A stretch of DNA of 47,893 nucleotides from a virus. The position numbers and the translations under genes are program-made. The stretch lies in the IMG/VR virus record IMGVR_UViG_3300028556_000014, positions 1-47,893 of that record. One strand, 5' to 3'. Of the stretch, positions 14,875 to 22,200 are shown piece after piece (the first letter of the stretch is position 1; every line of letters starts with the position of its first letter). Under the pieces are notes generated by a model. It saw only the letters and a program-made list of their open reading frames with translations, did no database searches and was not told the origin of the DNA.

Positions 14875-15311
14875 CAGACGAGCCCGGCCGCGCCGCTGGC
14901 GTCGCGGAACTCGACCGTCCCCGGGATCTGCTGGTGCGCCCAAAGATAGGGGAACGGCGGCGAGCGCCAGTCGTAGATGTCCGGGGTGCGGTTATCGAGG
15001 ATGTAGATGTCCCCGCCGGCGCGGCAGCCGAGGACCGCATGGTACTGGCGCACCGGCGCACGCCCGGGCGCTGGCGGCTCCGCTTCGATCCAGCATAGCA
15101 CGACGAACATATCGGCCACCGGCCAGCCGGCCTCGCGCAGGGCTTTCGCCTTGGCGACCGTGTAATCCCTGCATTCCCAGACTTCACCAGTGGCGGGCGC
15201 GTCGATCCAATTGTCGGCTGCCTGGTCGACGCCGAGCCCCTGATAGGGAATGGCATTGACCCGATTGTTGATGGCGCGGAGTTGCGCGAGCTGCTGAGCG
15301 GTCGGGGTCAT
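14874..15311 (-). CDS. bacterial transglutaminase-like cysteine peptidase (BTLCP)
   Basis: This 145-residue protein matches the BTLCP family. 'NNRVNAIPYQ' and 'DNWIDAP' precede the nucleophile motif 'ECRDYTVAKAKALREAGWP' (Cys near residue 47). 'QYHAVL' (His) and 'ILDNRTPDI' (Asp) supply the rest of the triad. No signal peptide is visible, so it acts in the cytoplasm or is released at lysis. Location among lysis genes suggests a wall- or envelope-directed role, which is inferred. Confidence 0.8.
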   Translation of the reverse strand: MTPTAQQLAQLRAINNRVNAIPYQGLGVDQAADNWIDAPATGEVWECRDYTVAKAKALREAGWPVADMFVVLCWIEAEPPAPGRAPVRQYHAVLGCRAGGDIYILDNRTPDIYDWRSPPFPYLWAHQQIPGTVEFRDASGAAGLV

Positions 15312-15314
15312 GCG

Positions 15315-15704
15315 TCAATCCTCGACTTTTTCAGTCAGCAGCCGCACATAACCGGAGCCGTCGCCCCACAGCTCGACGCCCGTTATCGCGACGCCGCTGC
15401 ACTGGCCCCATTCCGCGGCCCAGACGCCGGTTTCTGCGTCGACGCGATAGGAGCCGCCTTTGTAGCCTTTGATCGTCGAGGCCAGCGCCGCTCTGCACTT
15501 GGCGAGCAAATCGCCAGCGGTTACTTCCGGATGGGTCTGCCGGACGCCGAGCGCCAAGTCTTCATAGTAGCCGCGATACGACCGCAACTCACCGGGGATA
15601 AGGCCCCAGCGATCGTACATGACCAATGCCGCCGGATGAGCCTTTTCCAGCTCCGCGACCAGCGTTCCGAGGGTAATCGCTCCCATGAGCGCGCCGGGGC
15701 TCAT
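15315..15704 (-). CDS. hypothetical phage protein
   Basis: A 129-residue protein starting at MSPGAL (ATG 15704), which overlaps the stop of a small lipoprotein gene as ATGA. 'GTLVAELEKAHPAALVMYDRWGLIPGELRSYRGYYEDLALG' is a recurrent small phage family of unknown function. Confidence 0.6.
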   Translation of the reverse strand: MSPGALMGAITLGTLVAELEKAHPAALVMYDRWGLIPGELRSYRGYYEDLALGVRQTHPEVTAGDLLAKCRAALASTIKGYKGGSYRVDAETGVWAAEWGQCSGVAITGVELWGDGSGYVRLLTEKVED

Positions 15705-15820
15705 GGGCAAGTCCCCACCCCCGCGTGCGTCCGGCAATAGGCGCTAAAACCGGGCTCCTGGTACGGACCGCAGCTCGCGAGCACGAGGCCGGCGAGCAAC
15801 AGGATGAGGGCGCGCATCAT
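15701..15820 (-). CDS. very small lipoprotein
   Basis: A 39-residue ORF beginning MMRALILLLAGLVLASC: a short signal peptide and a lipobox (LASC) at residues 14-17, then a 22-residue tail with two further Cys. It is coupled on both sides by ATGA overlaps (15818-15820 and 15701-15704). The size and place in a lysis cluster recall outer-membrane spanins such as Rz1, but no Rz partner is recognised. Confidence 0.6.
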   Translation of the reverse strand: MMRALILLLAGLVLASCGPYQEPGFSAYCRTHAGVGTCP

Positions 15821-16116
15821 GACGCGGGCTGCGCTGGTGCCGCGGACCACGTGCACGAGATGCCAGCGGCCTGCGATGCCTTTGACGCATTGACGGCGAC
15901 GTCATGGCTGCCGGCGATCACGGCGATCGCCGTCGTCTCATTGGCGAGCGCCTGGGTTGCGCAAGCGCCCGCTTGGGCGGCGGTCATGACCGCGCCTGCA
16001 ACCGCGGCGGCCGACTGGCCGGCAGAGATGATCTGCGCCGGGGTCGGCGTGGTTGTGCCGGTGCAGGCGCCGAGGGCGAGCAGCCCGACCGGCAATAGAA
16101 AGCGCACAAGACGCAT
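15817..16116 (-). CDS. lipoprotein
   Basis: A 99-residue protein from ATG 16116, with GGAGG seven bases upstream. The signal peptide ends in a lipobox (LALGAC, Cys 18). The mature part is Ala/Thr-rich with two Cys pairs possible (GACATQ, GISCTW). It overlaps the next small lipoprotein gene by 4 bases. Function unknown. Confidence 0.65.
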   Translation of the reverse strand: MRLVRFLLPVGLLALGACTGTTTPTPAQIISAGQSAAAVAGAVMTAAQAGACATQALANETTAIAVIAGSHDVAVNASKASQAAGISCTWSAAPAQPAS

Positions 16117-16127
16117 GGGAACCTCCA

Positions 16128-16400
16128 TCAGGATCGGGTGAGACGCCGCGCCTGCCGCGCCGCGACGAGCTTTTGAATTCCGTGCGCGGCGATGATCAGC
16201 ACCGCCGCGACCGTCAGGGAGACGCCGTCGGGCACCGGCCGCGGGCATCCGCTGAGCAGCCAGCCGATCGCCGGCGCCAGTGATGCGGCCGTCATCGTCG
16301 CGGCGGCCGTCACGGTCATCGAGGCCGGGCTTGCCGAAAGTCCCGCGGGCGCGGGAACGGGCGCGAGCGGCGTCACCGCCGCGGGCGTATCGTCGGGCAT
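16128..16400 (-). CDS. small membrane protein, possible holin
   Basis: A 90-residue protein with a Pro/Ala-rich N-terminus and two hydrophobic stretches, about residues 34-50 (AAATMTAASLAPAIGWLLSG) and 60-74 (LTVAAVLIIAAHGI), followed by a basic tail (RQARRLTRS). This size, topology and position beside endolysin genes fit a phage holin, although no named family is recognised. Confidence 0.55.
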   Translation of the reverse strand: MPDDTPAAVTPLAPVPAPAGLSASPASMTVTAAATMTAASLAPAIGWLLSGCPRPVPDGVSLTVAAVLIIAAHGIQKLVAARQARRLTRS

Positions 16401-16460
16401 GGGAATTTCCTTGTGGCTTGTAGGTGAAAGTCGAACTGGACGCCGGCGCGCGCCCAGCGA

Positions 16461-17045
16461 TCAGGCCACCGCCTTTAGGAGATCGCGTCTGTACCAGGCG
16501 ATCATGCGGGCGATGTCGTAGAGGGCGTTGGGGCTGATCTGCCGGAGCTCGTAATGGAATTCCTGCGGCATCAGACCGGCATGCAATAGCAGCCACGCCA
16601 CTAAGGTCGAGCAGTCGAAGGCCAGCCGGGGATGATCCGGCGTCAGGTCCTCGGGGATGTTGCGGCCGATGACGAAGCCGGCGATGGTGCGGCGCGAGTA
16701 ACCGGCACCATTGACCTTGCGCGCCAGCCGCCAGAATTCTTGATGCTCATCCGCCGAAACCGGAATGTGCACGCGCGCGTTGTCGGCGAAGCGCGCATAA
16801 CCCTGGGCGCGGAACTGGACGCCGGGGCGCCCGGTGATCGACTGGTCGGGGGAGTTGCGTGCGCCGAATTCGTATTCCTGATCCGGCTCCAGGCCGAAGC
16901 CGCGCAATTCCCAGCCGCCGATCATGATCCCGACATGCGACCAGCGCGGCCCCACCGTGAGGAAGCCGCCGGTGAGCCGGTCGATCGCCCATGAGACGAG
17001 CCCGGCCTCGCGGACAAAGCGCAGCACGATCGTGTGCGCGGTCAT
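16461..17045 (-). CDS. permuted NlpC/P60-like (papain-fold) peptidase
   Basis: The 194-residue protein starts at ATG 17045, overlapping the endolysin stop by one codon position. 'WSHVGIMIGGWEL' supplies an early His and 'RLAFDCSTLVAWLLLHAG' a late Cys. This His-then-Cys order is typical of circularly permuted NlpC/P60 (YiiX-like) enzymes, which cleave or deamidate amide bonds in peptidoglycan or lipids. It is followed by a helical C-terminus. It probably works with the GH25 enzyme in lysis. Confidence 0.65.
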   Translation of the reverse strand: MTAHTIVLRFVREAGLVSWAIDRLTGGFLTVGPRWSHVGIMIGGWELRGFGLEPDQEYEFGARNSPDQSITGRPGVQFRAQGYARFADNARVHIPVSADEHQEFWRLARKVNGAGYSRRTIAGFVIGRNIPEDLTPDHPRLAFDCSTLVAWLLLHAGLMPQEFHYELRQISPNALYDIARMIAWYRRDLLKAVA

Positions 17046-17686
17046 CAACCGAGCTTCCCGGTTCCGTACCAGGCGAGCGCCGACTCCAGACTCTCGGCGA
17101 AGATCGCCGAGCGGTCGACGGGACCCTTGATGCCCGGCACCCGGCCCCAGCAGGTGTACTGCCACCACAGCGCCTCGGGCGGCCGCTTGTTCATCGCCGA
17201 CTCGCGCAACATCGCGACCGTTTCCGCGCCCTGCTGCGGATACCGCGGGACCCAGCGGTCCCATGTCAGCATCGCCGCGGTCGGCAGCGCCGGCGTCGAG
17301 CCGTGAATGCCCCAATAGCCGAGCGGCAGCCGGCCGGTGATCACCGCGAGTTGCGTGCCGATCGCCTCAGCGACCTGGGGCGTACAGGTCTGGCTGGCGC
17401 GGCCTTCCCAATCGAGCGCATAGGGCTGATTTTTGGCGAGCGCCGCAACATTGCGAAAGCGCTGCACCTGCGCATCGGCCGATCCGGGCCGCAGGAAATG
17501 GTACGGGATCGGCTTTAGGCGGGCGTCGAGCGCGCCCTTCCATTGCGCCGCAAAGGTGGGACTGACGAATGTCGCGCCCTCGGTGCATTTGATCATGACG
17601 ATCCGGATGCCCGCGGCGGCGACCGCCGGCCAGTCGATGTGCGGCTGTGCGTCGCCTACGTCGATAGCGATGTCGAATGCCTGCAT
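17045..17686 (-). CDS. GH25 lysozyme (endolysin)
   Basis: This 213-residue protein has the GH25 barrel pattern. 'MQAFDIAIDVGDAQPHIDW' carries the first catalytic-site Asp residues. 'IRIVMIKCTEGATFVSPTFAAQW', 'PIPYHFLRP' and 'PYALDWEG' (catalytic Asp-Glu) follow, then 'LGYWGIHG' and 'ALWWQYT' near the end. There is no signal peptide, so a holin is needed for export; a candidate lies two genes on. It hydrolyses the glycan backbone of peptidoglycan. Confidence 0.88.
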   Translation of the reverse strand: MQAFDIAIDVGDAQPHIDWPAVAAAGIRIVMIKCTEGATFVSPTFAAQWKGALDARLKPIPYHFLRPGSADAQVQRFRNVAALAKNQPYALDWEGRASQTCTPQVAEAIGTQLAVITGRLPLGYWGIHGSTPALPTAAMLTWDRWVPRYPQQGAETVAMLRESAMNKRPPEALWWQYTCWGRVPGIKGPVDRSAIFAESLESALAWYGTGKLG

Positions 17687-18165
17687 TACTTCCCCCGCAG
17701 AAATTGAAGGATCGCCGGCGCCAGGCTGATGACTGCCGCGCAGATCGCACCCCCGAGACTGATCAGCGCGACGGCGTAAGCGTCGATCCGCTGGAGGAAC
17801 CCGGCTTTCGCCTTGTCGGCGCCGGCGCGCTCGGCGTGGCCGGTTTCGAGCACGTCGATCCGTGTTTCGAGACCGGCCATCGCCCCCTGCATTTCGGCTT
17901 TGACCGCCGCATGCTCGGCTGCGTTGGCCTGGCGGTTGGAATGCTGATTGTCCTCGACGCGTCCGACCCGTGTCTCGATCCGATCGACGGCTTCGGCGAT
18001 GCGCTCGACGAGGCCGGTGACGATCGTCAGGTTCGTCGCCTGAGCGTGGGTGCGGTCCCCGAGCTGCTCCAGGCGCTTTTCGATCCGCGACGTCACCGCC
18101 TCGACCACGGCCAGGCGCTCACCGTCATCGTCGCGCTCCGCCGAGCGCGCCCACGTCACCGCCAT
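17686..18165 (-). CDS. coiled-coil membrane protein of lysis cluster
   Basis: A 159-residue protein. Residues 15-105 are heptad-like charged helix (SRIEKRLEQLGDRT, ERIAEAVDRIETRVGRVEDN). A C-terminal hydrophobic segment (AVALISLGGAICAAVISLAPAILQFL) then spans the membrane. The stop overlaps the endolysin start. It could be a holin-like or inner-membrane lysis accessory; a role is inferred only from position. Confidence 0.6.
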   Translation of the reverse strand: MAVTWARSAERDDDGERLAVVEAVTSRIEKRLEQLGDRTHAQATNLTIVTGLVERIAEAVDRIETRVGRVEDNQHSNRQANAAEHAAVKAEMQGAMAGLETRIDVLETGHAERAGADKAKAGFLQRIDAYAVALISLGGAICAAVISLAPAILQFLRGK

Positions 18166-18249
18166 GCGTGATCCTCGTGTTTAAGAGAAAATCAGAATGA
18201 GGTGAGCGCCCCGCGCGACGCGGGATTCACCTAGCGCATCTGCGAAGCA

Positions 18250-18516
18250 TTATGTTGCCGTGATGTCGATTCGGTGCACGCAGGCGCGCGGCAGCTTGTG
18301 CTCTTGCGGTATCCCCGAGGAATCCTGCCACGCGATCGTGACAATATTGTCTTCGTCCGTGTCGACGACTAGGCAACGGGGGCCGCCACTGTTCAATTGG
18401 ACAACATCGCCAAGACGAAGCGGCGGCTCCCGGTTGTCTTGAAATTGCTCGCTTGATGCTACCAATCTCAGCCGATCGGGATCGATCTCGCGGCGTTTTA
18501 AGGGGTCAAAGGACAT
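18250..18516 (-). CDS. DUF2158/YodC-like protein
   Basis: An 88-residue protein starting MSFDPLKRREI. 'LRLGDVVQLNSGGPRCLVVDTDEDNIVTIAWQ' is the SH3-like barrel of the DUF2158 family. Its ATG (18516-18514) and the ATG of the opposite gene (18515-18517) share the sequence CATG, so the two coding regions start back to back. Function of the family is not known. Confidence 0.7.
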   Translation of the reverse strand: MSFDPLKRREIDPDRLRLVASSEQFQDNREPPLRLGDVVQLNSGGPRCLVVDTDEDNIVTIAWQDSSGIPQEHKLPRACVHRIDITAT

Positions 18517-18748
18517 GACCGACATACCCTTCAAAGCAGGTGACATCGTTCAATTAAAGTCAGGAGGGCCGGCGATGACCGTTTCTCAAGTAGGCGCGGC
18601 CGCCATGACGGGACGCCCTACGGTCTGGTGCGTTTGGTTCGACGGGCAGAAGAAGCTCGACGACACGTTCTCTCCCGAAGCACTCAAATCATACGTCAAG
18701 CCCGAACTTCCTTCATCGGCTCGCGGTATCCGTAGCACTCAGTTCTAG
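18515..18748 (+). CDS. DUF2158/YodC-like protein (divergent partner)
   Basis: A 77-residue protein: 'FKAGDIVQLKSGGPAMTVSQVG', then 'VWCVWFDGQKKLDDTFSPEALKSY', a typical DUF2158 domain. It is the only + strand gene in the lysis/tail-tip region and is homologous in layout to the gene it faces. Its ribosome-binding sequence (AAGGGG at about 18500) lies within the opposite coding region. It is likely a moron. Confidence 0.7.
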   Translation: MTDIPFKAGDIVQLKSGGPAMTVSQVGAAAMTGRPTVWCVWFDGQKKLDDTFSPEALKSYVKPELPSSARGIRSTQF

Positions 18749-18770
18749 ACGCTCGGCGCGATGCCGCGGC

Positions 18771-19343
18771 TCAGGGCGTGAGGATCGCCGTCTCGCGATC
18801 GGCGGTGATCGCACCCGCGGTGACGAGGCTATCCATCCAGGTCTTGACCACGGAGGATGTCAGATCGACCGTACCAGCAGTCAGCCCTTTGGTCAGCCCG
18901 GCGCCGATCGCACCCGTCGCATCCTGTGCCGCCGCCTTCCAGATCGCAGCCTGCTCGGCGTCCGTAAATCGGCCCTGAAAAGCCGCCGATGAAATCGTTG
19001 TCGGTGCCGGAATATCCGCATAGGTCGGCGTCGCGGTGACGGCGCCGTCCGCGAGCGCATAGCAGACCTGGGTGAGACTCTGGCCGCCCGGCGCAGTCGG
19101 TGTCGTCACCGCGTAAATTCCCACAGCGGCGAGACGATCGGACGGCCATAGCGGGAGGCTAGAGTAGGGGGTGCGGCTGCCGTCCGGCAATGTCACCGTG
19201 GGACCGGAGAGGACATTAAGTCCCCCGCTGCCGTCAGAGGCGAGATAGACGGTCGGCGCCGTGGCGCTGCCGTCGAGACAAGGTGCGGCTTGGGCTTGTG
19301 CCGTGGCGGCCAGCGCAACGATCAGGTACGCAATTTTTTTCAT
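18771..19343 (-). CDS. exported or tail-fibre-associated protein
   Basis: A 190-residue protein from ATG 19343, chosen because it overlaps the upstream stop as ATGA. A signal-like segment (MKKIAYLIVALAATAQAQA) is followed by a Ser/Thr/Gly-rich beta region and an Ala-rich helical C-terminus (FTDAEQAAIWKAAAQDATGAIG). No family recognised. It is the last gene of the tail-tip group. Confidence 0.6.
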   Translation of the reverse strand: MKKIAYLIVALAATAQAQAAPCLDGSATAPTVYLASDGSGGLNVLSGPTVTLPDGSRTPYSSLPLWPSDRLAAVGIYAVTTPTAPGGQSLTQVCYALADGAVTATPTYADIPAPTTISSAAFQGRFTDAEQAAIWKAAAQDATGAIGAGLTKGLTAGTVDLTSSVVKTWMDSLVTAGAITADRETAILTP

Positions 19344-20347
19344 GATAGGCATCCTGAGACGACCGGCGTGATGTAGATAACGCCGTTGCCGCCATTGGCG
19401 ACGCTATAGATACCGGTACTCGTAGCTTGGGAATCGCCGCCGCCGCCGCCGTAATTGCCGCCGGCACCGGGAGTTGCGGGTGACGTCGTCCCGCCACCGC
19501 CGCCGCCGCCGCCAGACCCTCCGACGCCAGGGCCAAAATCGATTCCCGTGCTGCCGGCGCCTCCATTCTGATTTACGTCGCCGCCCCCGCCGCCGCCGCC
19601 CTGGGTACCTGGTGATCCGGGACCGCTGACGCCCCCCGCGCCGCCGCCCGCGCCCAGGGCATTATTGCCGCCGCTGCCGCCGTGACCGGCGTTATGAGCC
19701 TCGTCAGAACCGTCAGTGCCGCCGCCGTTGCCGCCACCGCCGCCAGCGCCAAAGGTTCCCCCGAAATATTCGCCGCCAGCCCCGCCGTTGCCGAGCGGAC
19801 CGGCCGCGCCGCCGCCGCCGCCGCCCCAGCGTCCTCCGCTACCGCCGCTATATTTCACGCTGCCGATTCCAGAGCTGGCCGCTCCGCCTGGAGCGTTGGA
19901 GTTGCTCGTCACCAGCGTGCCGGCTTTCGCGACGATGCCGTTGCTCGCCGAAGTGGGCGCGGAGCTGCCGGCGACATTGAACCAGGTATCGCTCGCGGTG
20001 TGGGAATTGGAGGTGCTGCCGCCCTGGCCTATCTGCATGTGAGCGGTGCCGCCAAGGCTCAACGTGACGGTGCTCTTGCTATAGGCGCCCCCGCCGCCCG
20101 CACCATAAGTGGTGCTGCCGCTGCTGACGCCCCCCGCGCCGCCGCCGATCCCCTGGACGACGAAAGAGGTGAAGCCGGTATTGTTCGTCCACGTCGTGCC
20201 GGAGGTGAGTACTGTCAGCACCGGACAGGCGGACATCGGCGGCATCCCGACCGGACTCGCAAGCGCGACTTCGGCAACCGACACCGCGCGGGCGGTGATG
20301 CCCGTCAGCAGCGCCAGGCCGATGCACCAAAGCAAGCAGCGACGCAT
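19340..20347 (-). CDS. glycine-rich tail-tip or surface protein
   Basis: A 335-residue protein from ATG 20347. It has a hydrophobic N-terminus (RRCLLWCIGLALLTGITARA), then an N-terminal beta motif 'TSGTTWTNNTGFTSFVVQGIGGGAGG'. A long Gly-rich region from about residue 75 to 310 contains runs of up to 9 Gly, and the end is 'GVIYITPVV'. This layout matches phage glycine-rich proteins of tails and receptor-binding regions. The export-like N-terminus is unusual for a tail protein and is shared by both neighbours. Confidence 0.65.
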   Translation of the reverse strand: MRRCLLWCIGLALLTGITARAVSVAEVALASPVGMPPMSACPVLTVLTSGTTWTNNTGFTSFVVQGIGGGAGGVSSGSTTYGAGGGGAYSKSTVTLSLGGTAHMQIGQGGSTSNSHTASDTWFNVAGSSAPTSASNGIVAKAGTLVTSNSNAPGGAASSGIGSVKYSGGSGGRWGGGGGGAAGPLGNGGAGGEYFGGTFGAGGGGGNGGGTDGSDEAHNAGHGGSGGNNALGAGGGAGGVSGPGSPGTQGGGGGGGDVNQNGGAGSTGIDFGPGVGGSGGGGGGGGTTSPATPGAGGNYGGGGGDSQATSTGIYSVANGGNGVIYITPVVSGCLS

Positions 20348-20357
20348 CGCGTACCTC

Positions 20358-20882
20358 TCAGTGATGAAAGTTGAGACCGAAGGTATTGATGGAGACGTCC
20401 GTACTGTCGTCGACCGACCAGCCAAATTCATCAACGGCATTCGCGGTTGTGGAAGTGCTGGGCACCGTCCCCCCAGGCCCTTGCCAGTAGCTACCCCAAC
20501 TGACGGCATCGCTGCCGCTGCTCGACTGTTTGACCACGATCACGCCTGTGGGATGGCCCGACGAGGGCATATTCGTCGGGTTCGCGATCGTGCAGGGGCA
20601 CGAGGCGTGCACCAGGTTGATAATGATGTACTGGCCCGCGCTCATGTCCGGGGTGAAGGTCGAGCCCGAGATTGCAGGGGTCTGATCACCCAACTTCTGG
20701 GTTGCCGGCCAGGTTTGCACCGTCGCGGTCGATAGCGATGCGGAGACCTTTCCATCACTCCCGACGGTCAGGCCGGTCGAGAAGGTGATCGGCCCCGAGA
20801 CCGTCGTATCGGCGACGCCGCCGCCCGTCAGAAGCGCAAGCGTCAGCATCGCGGCGACGAGGCCGCGCCCCAGTTTCTTCAT
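20358..20882 (-). CDS. exported tail-region protein
   Basis: A 174-residue protein from ATG 20882. It has a signal-like N-terminus (MKKLGRGLVAAMLTLALLTGGGVA) and a Ser/Thr-rich beta body, with 'AGQYIIINLVHASCPCTIANP' and 'GVIVVKQSSSGSDAVSWGSYW'. It lies between tail and glycine-rich genes. Role unknown, perhaps a fibre tip. Confidence 0.6.
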   Translation of the reverse strand: MKKLGRGLVAAMLTLALLTGGGVADTTVSGPITFSTGLTVGSDGKVSASLSTATVQTWPATQKLGDQTPAISGSTFTPDMSAGQYIIINLVHASCPCTIANPTNMPSSGHPTGVIVVKQSSSGSDAVSWGSYWQGPGGTVPSTSTTANAVDEFGWSVDDSTDVSINTFGLNFHH

Positions 20883-20898
20883 CTCTGAACAGCCTCTG

Positions 20899-21342
20899 TT
20901 AGAAGCGGCGGTACCAGCTCGTATCGGCGGCGCGGTAGCGCCAGGACATTCCGCCGTTGGCGGCGAGAAGCTGGCTGCCGCCGTAAACCGTTTCACCCGC
21001 AGCGCCGGTGACGGAAATCGCCGTGATCGCCTGCGTGGTGTTCAATTCGAACATCTGCCCTTCGGAGGGGCTCGGCGGCAGCACGATGTTGAGCGCCGCC
21101 AGCGTCGCCGACGGCTTGATGATCAATACAGCCAGCCCGGATGTGGTGGTGATCGTGTCGCCGGTTGACGGCGTGTGGTAGGATTGCGCCACGGTCCATG
21201 TGCCGACCAGCAGACTGCCGATCACCGTCATCAGGTCCGAGAGCATCGGCAGCAGCCAGGTGCGGAAACCGCCGTTCGGCATCGTCCTTTCGGTGCTGCC
21301 GTCGTCGCTGTAGTCGTTGCCGTTGATCGAGACCGTGCTCAT
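20899..21342 (-). CDS. distal tail / fibre-associated protein
   Basis: A 147-residue protein. 'MSTVSINGNDYSDDG' opens it; 'AVLIIKPSATLAALNIVLPPSPSEGQMFELNTTQAITAISVTGA' is a beta-helix-like segment that resembles the tip domains of phage tail fibres. The end is aromatic (WRYRAADTSWYRRF). The start overlaps the preceding stop by 4 bases. Confidence 0.6.
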   Translation of the reverse strand: MSTVSINGNDYSDDGSTERTMPNGGFRTWLLPMLSDLMTVIGSLLVGTWTVAQSYHTPSTGDTITTTSGLAVLIIKPSATLAALNIVLPPSPSEGQMFELNTTQAITAISVTGAAGETVYGGSQLLAANGGMSWRYRAADTSWYRRF

Positions 21343-22199
21343 CCGATGATTTCCTCCAGCGCGATCGGCACCTGGTCAAGACCGATATATTGGTAGGCAA
21401 AGAGTCCCGGATCGGTGAGCTGGGCGAGCATCGCGGTGCGCATCCAGTGGACTTCCTCGTCGGGATGCGGCAGCCAAATGATCGGCCGGTAAAGGTCGAA
21501 CTGCCGGTGCAGCTCGAAATGCTTTGTCAGCGCCTCGTCGCGCGGCAGCGTGAAGCTACCCTTGAACGTCCGCGGTTTTGTCCGCGCGTCGAAATATTTC
21601 GCACCGCCGAGCGCTTCGGTCGAGACCGAGCGGTAGCGATGGCCGTAATTGGCGCCGAAATCGAAGTTATAGGTCACCTCATATTGCGCGGCGATCTCGA
21701 GATAGCCGGCCTGGATATAGCTGTCCGCATTGCCGGGGTCGGCGATGTCGATGCGGATCGCCTGCGCCAAATAATTCTGGGCGCCGACCCATATCCATTG
21801 CCAGATCGCACCCGCGATATCGCTGTCGAGATATTTACCGGTCCACCAGTTGTCGTCTTCCCATTCGAGGACGCCCCAGGGGTAGACTTCGGGCCACACG
21901 TCGTAGAGACCGCTGTCATAGACGACGGACGTCATTCCCGAGTCGGAATAGAGCCGCACCCGTATCTGCGCGCTGAGGCTGAAATTATGGCGCGGCAGGG
22001 CGATCAGACCGACACGCCGCATCTCGGTCGAAGTCGCCTCGATCACCGTATTCGCCGCGGTCAGGTCGACCGTGCGCGCGACGTAGGAGAGCGGCAGCAT
22101 CTGAAGCTGGGTGATCGGGTAATCCGATTGCCACGAGCCGCCGGAGAGGGTGAAGAAGCCGCTGGTGCTGGGGAAGCCGAGGATCGCCCTGCGCTCCAT
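21339..22199 (-). CDS. phage tail protein
   Basis: A 286-residue protein from ATG 22199, one base after the upstream stop. 'YPITQLQMLPLSYVARTVDLTAANTVIEA' and aromatic-rich beta blocks (VLEWEDDNWWTGKYLDSD, IWQWIWVGAQNYLAQAIRIDIAD) are followed by 'LPRDEALTKHFELHRQFDLYRPIIWLPHPDEE'. This type lies between the hub-like protein and fibres in many siphophages of alphaproteobacteria. No enzymatic motif. Confidence 0.65.
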   Translation of the reverse strand: MERRAILGFPSTSGFFTLSGGSWQSDYPITQLQMLPLSYVARTVDLTAANTVIEATSTEMRRVGLIALPRHNFSLSAQIRVRLYSDSGMTSVVYDSGLYDVWPEVYPWGVLEWEDDNWWTGKYLDSDIAGAIWQWIWVGAQNYLAQAIRIDIADPGNADSYIQAGYLEIAAQYEVTYNFDFGANYGHRYRSVSTEALGGAKYFDARTKPRTFKGSFTLPRDEALTKHFELHRQFDLYRPIIWLPHPDEEVHWMRTAMLAQLTDPGLFAYQYIGLDQVPIALEEIIG

Positions 22200-22200
22200 G

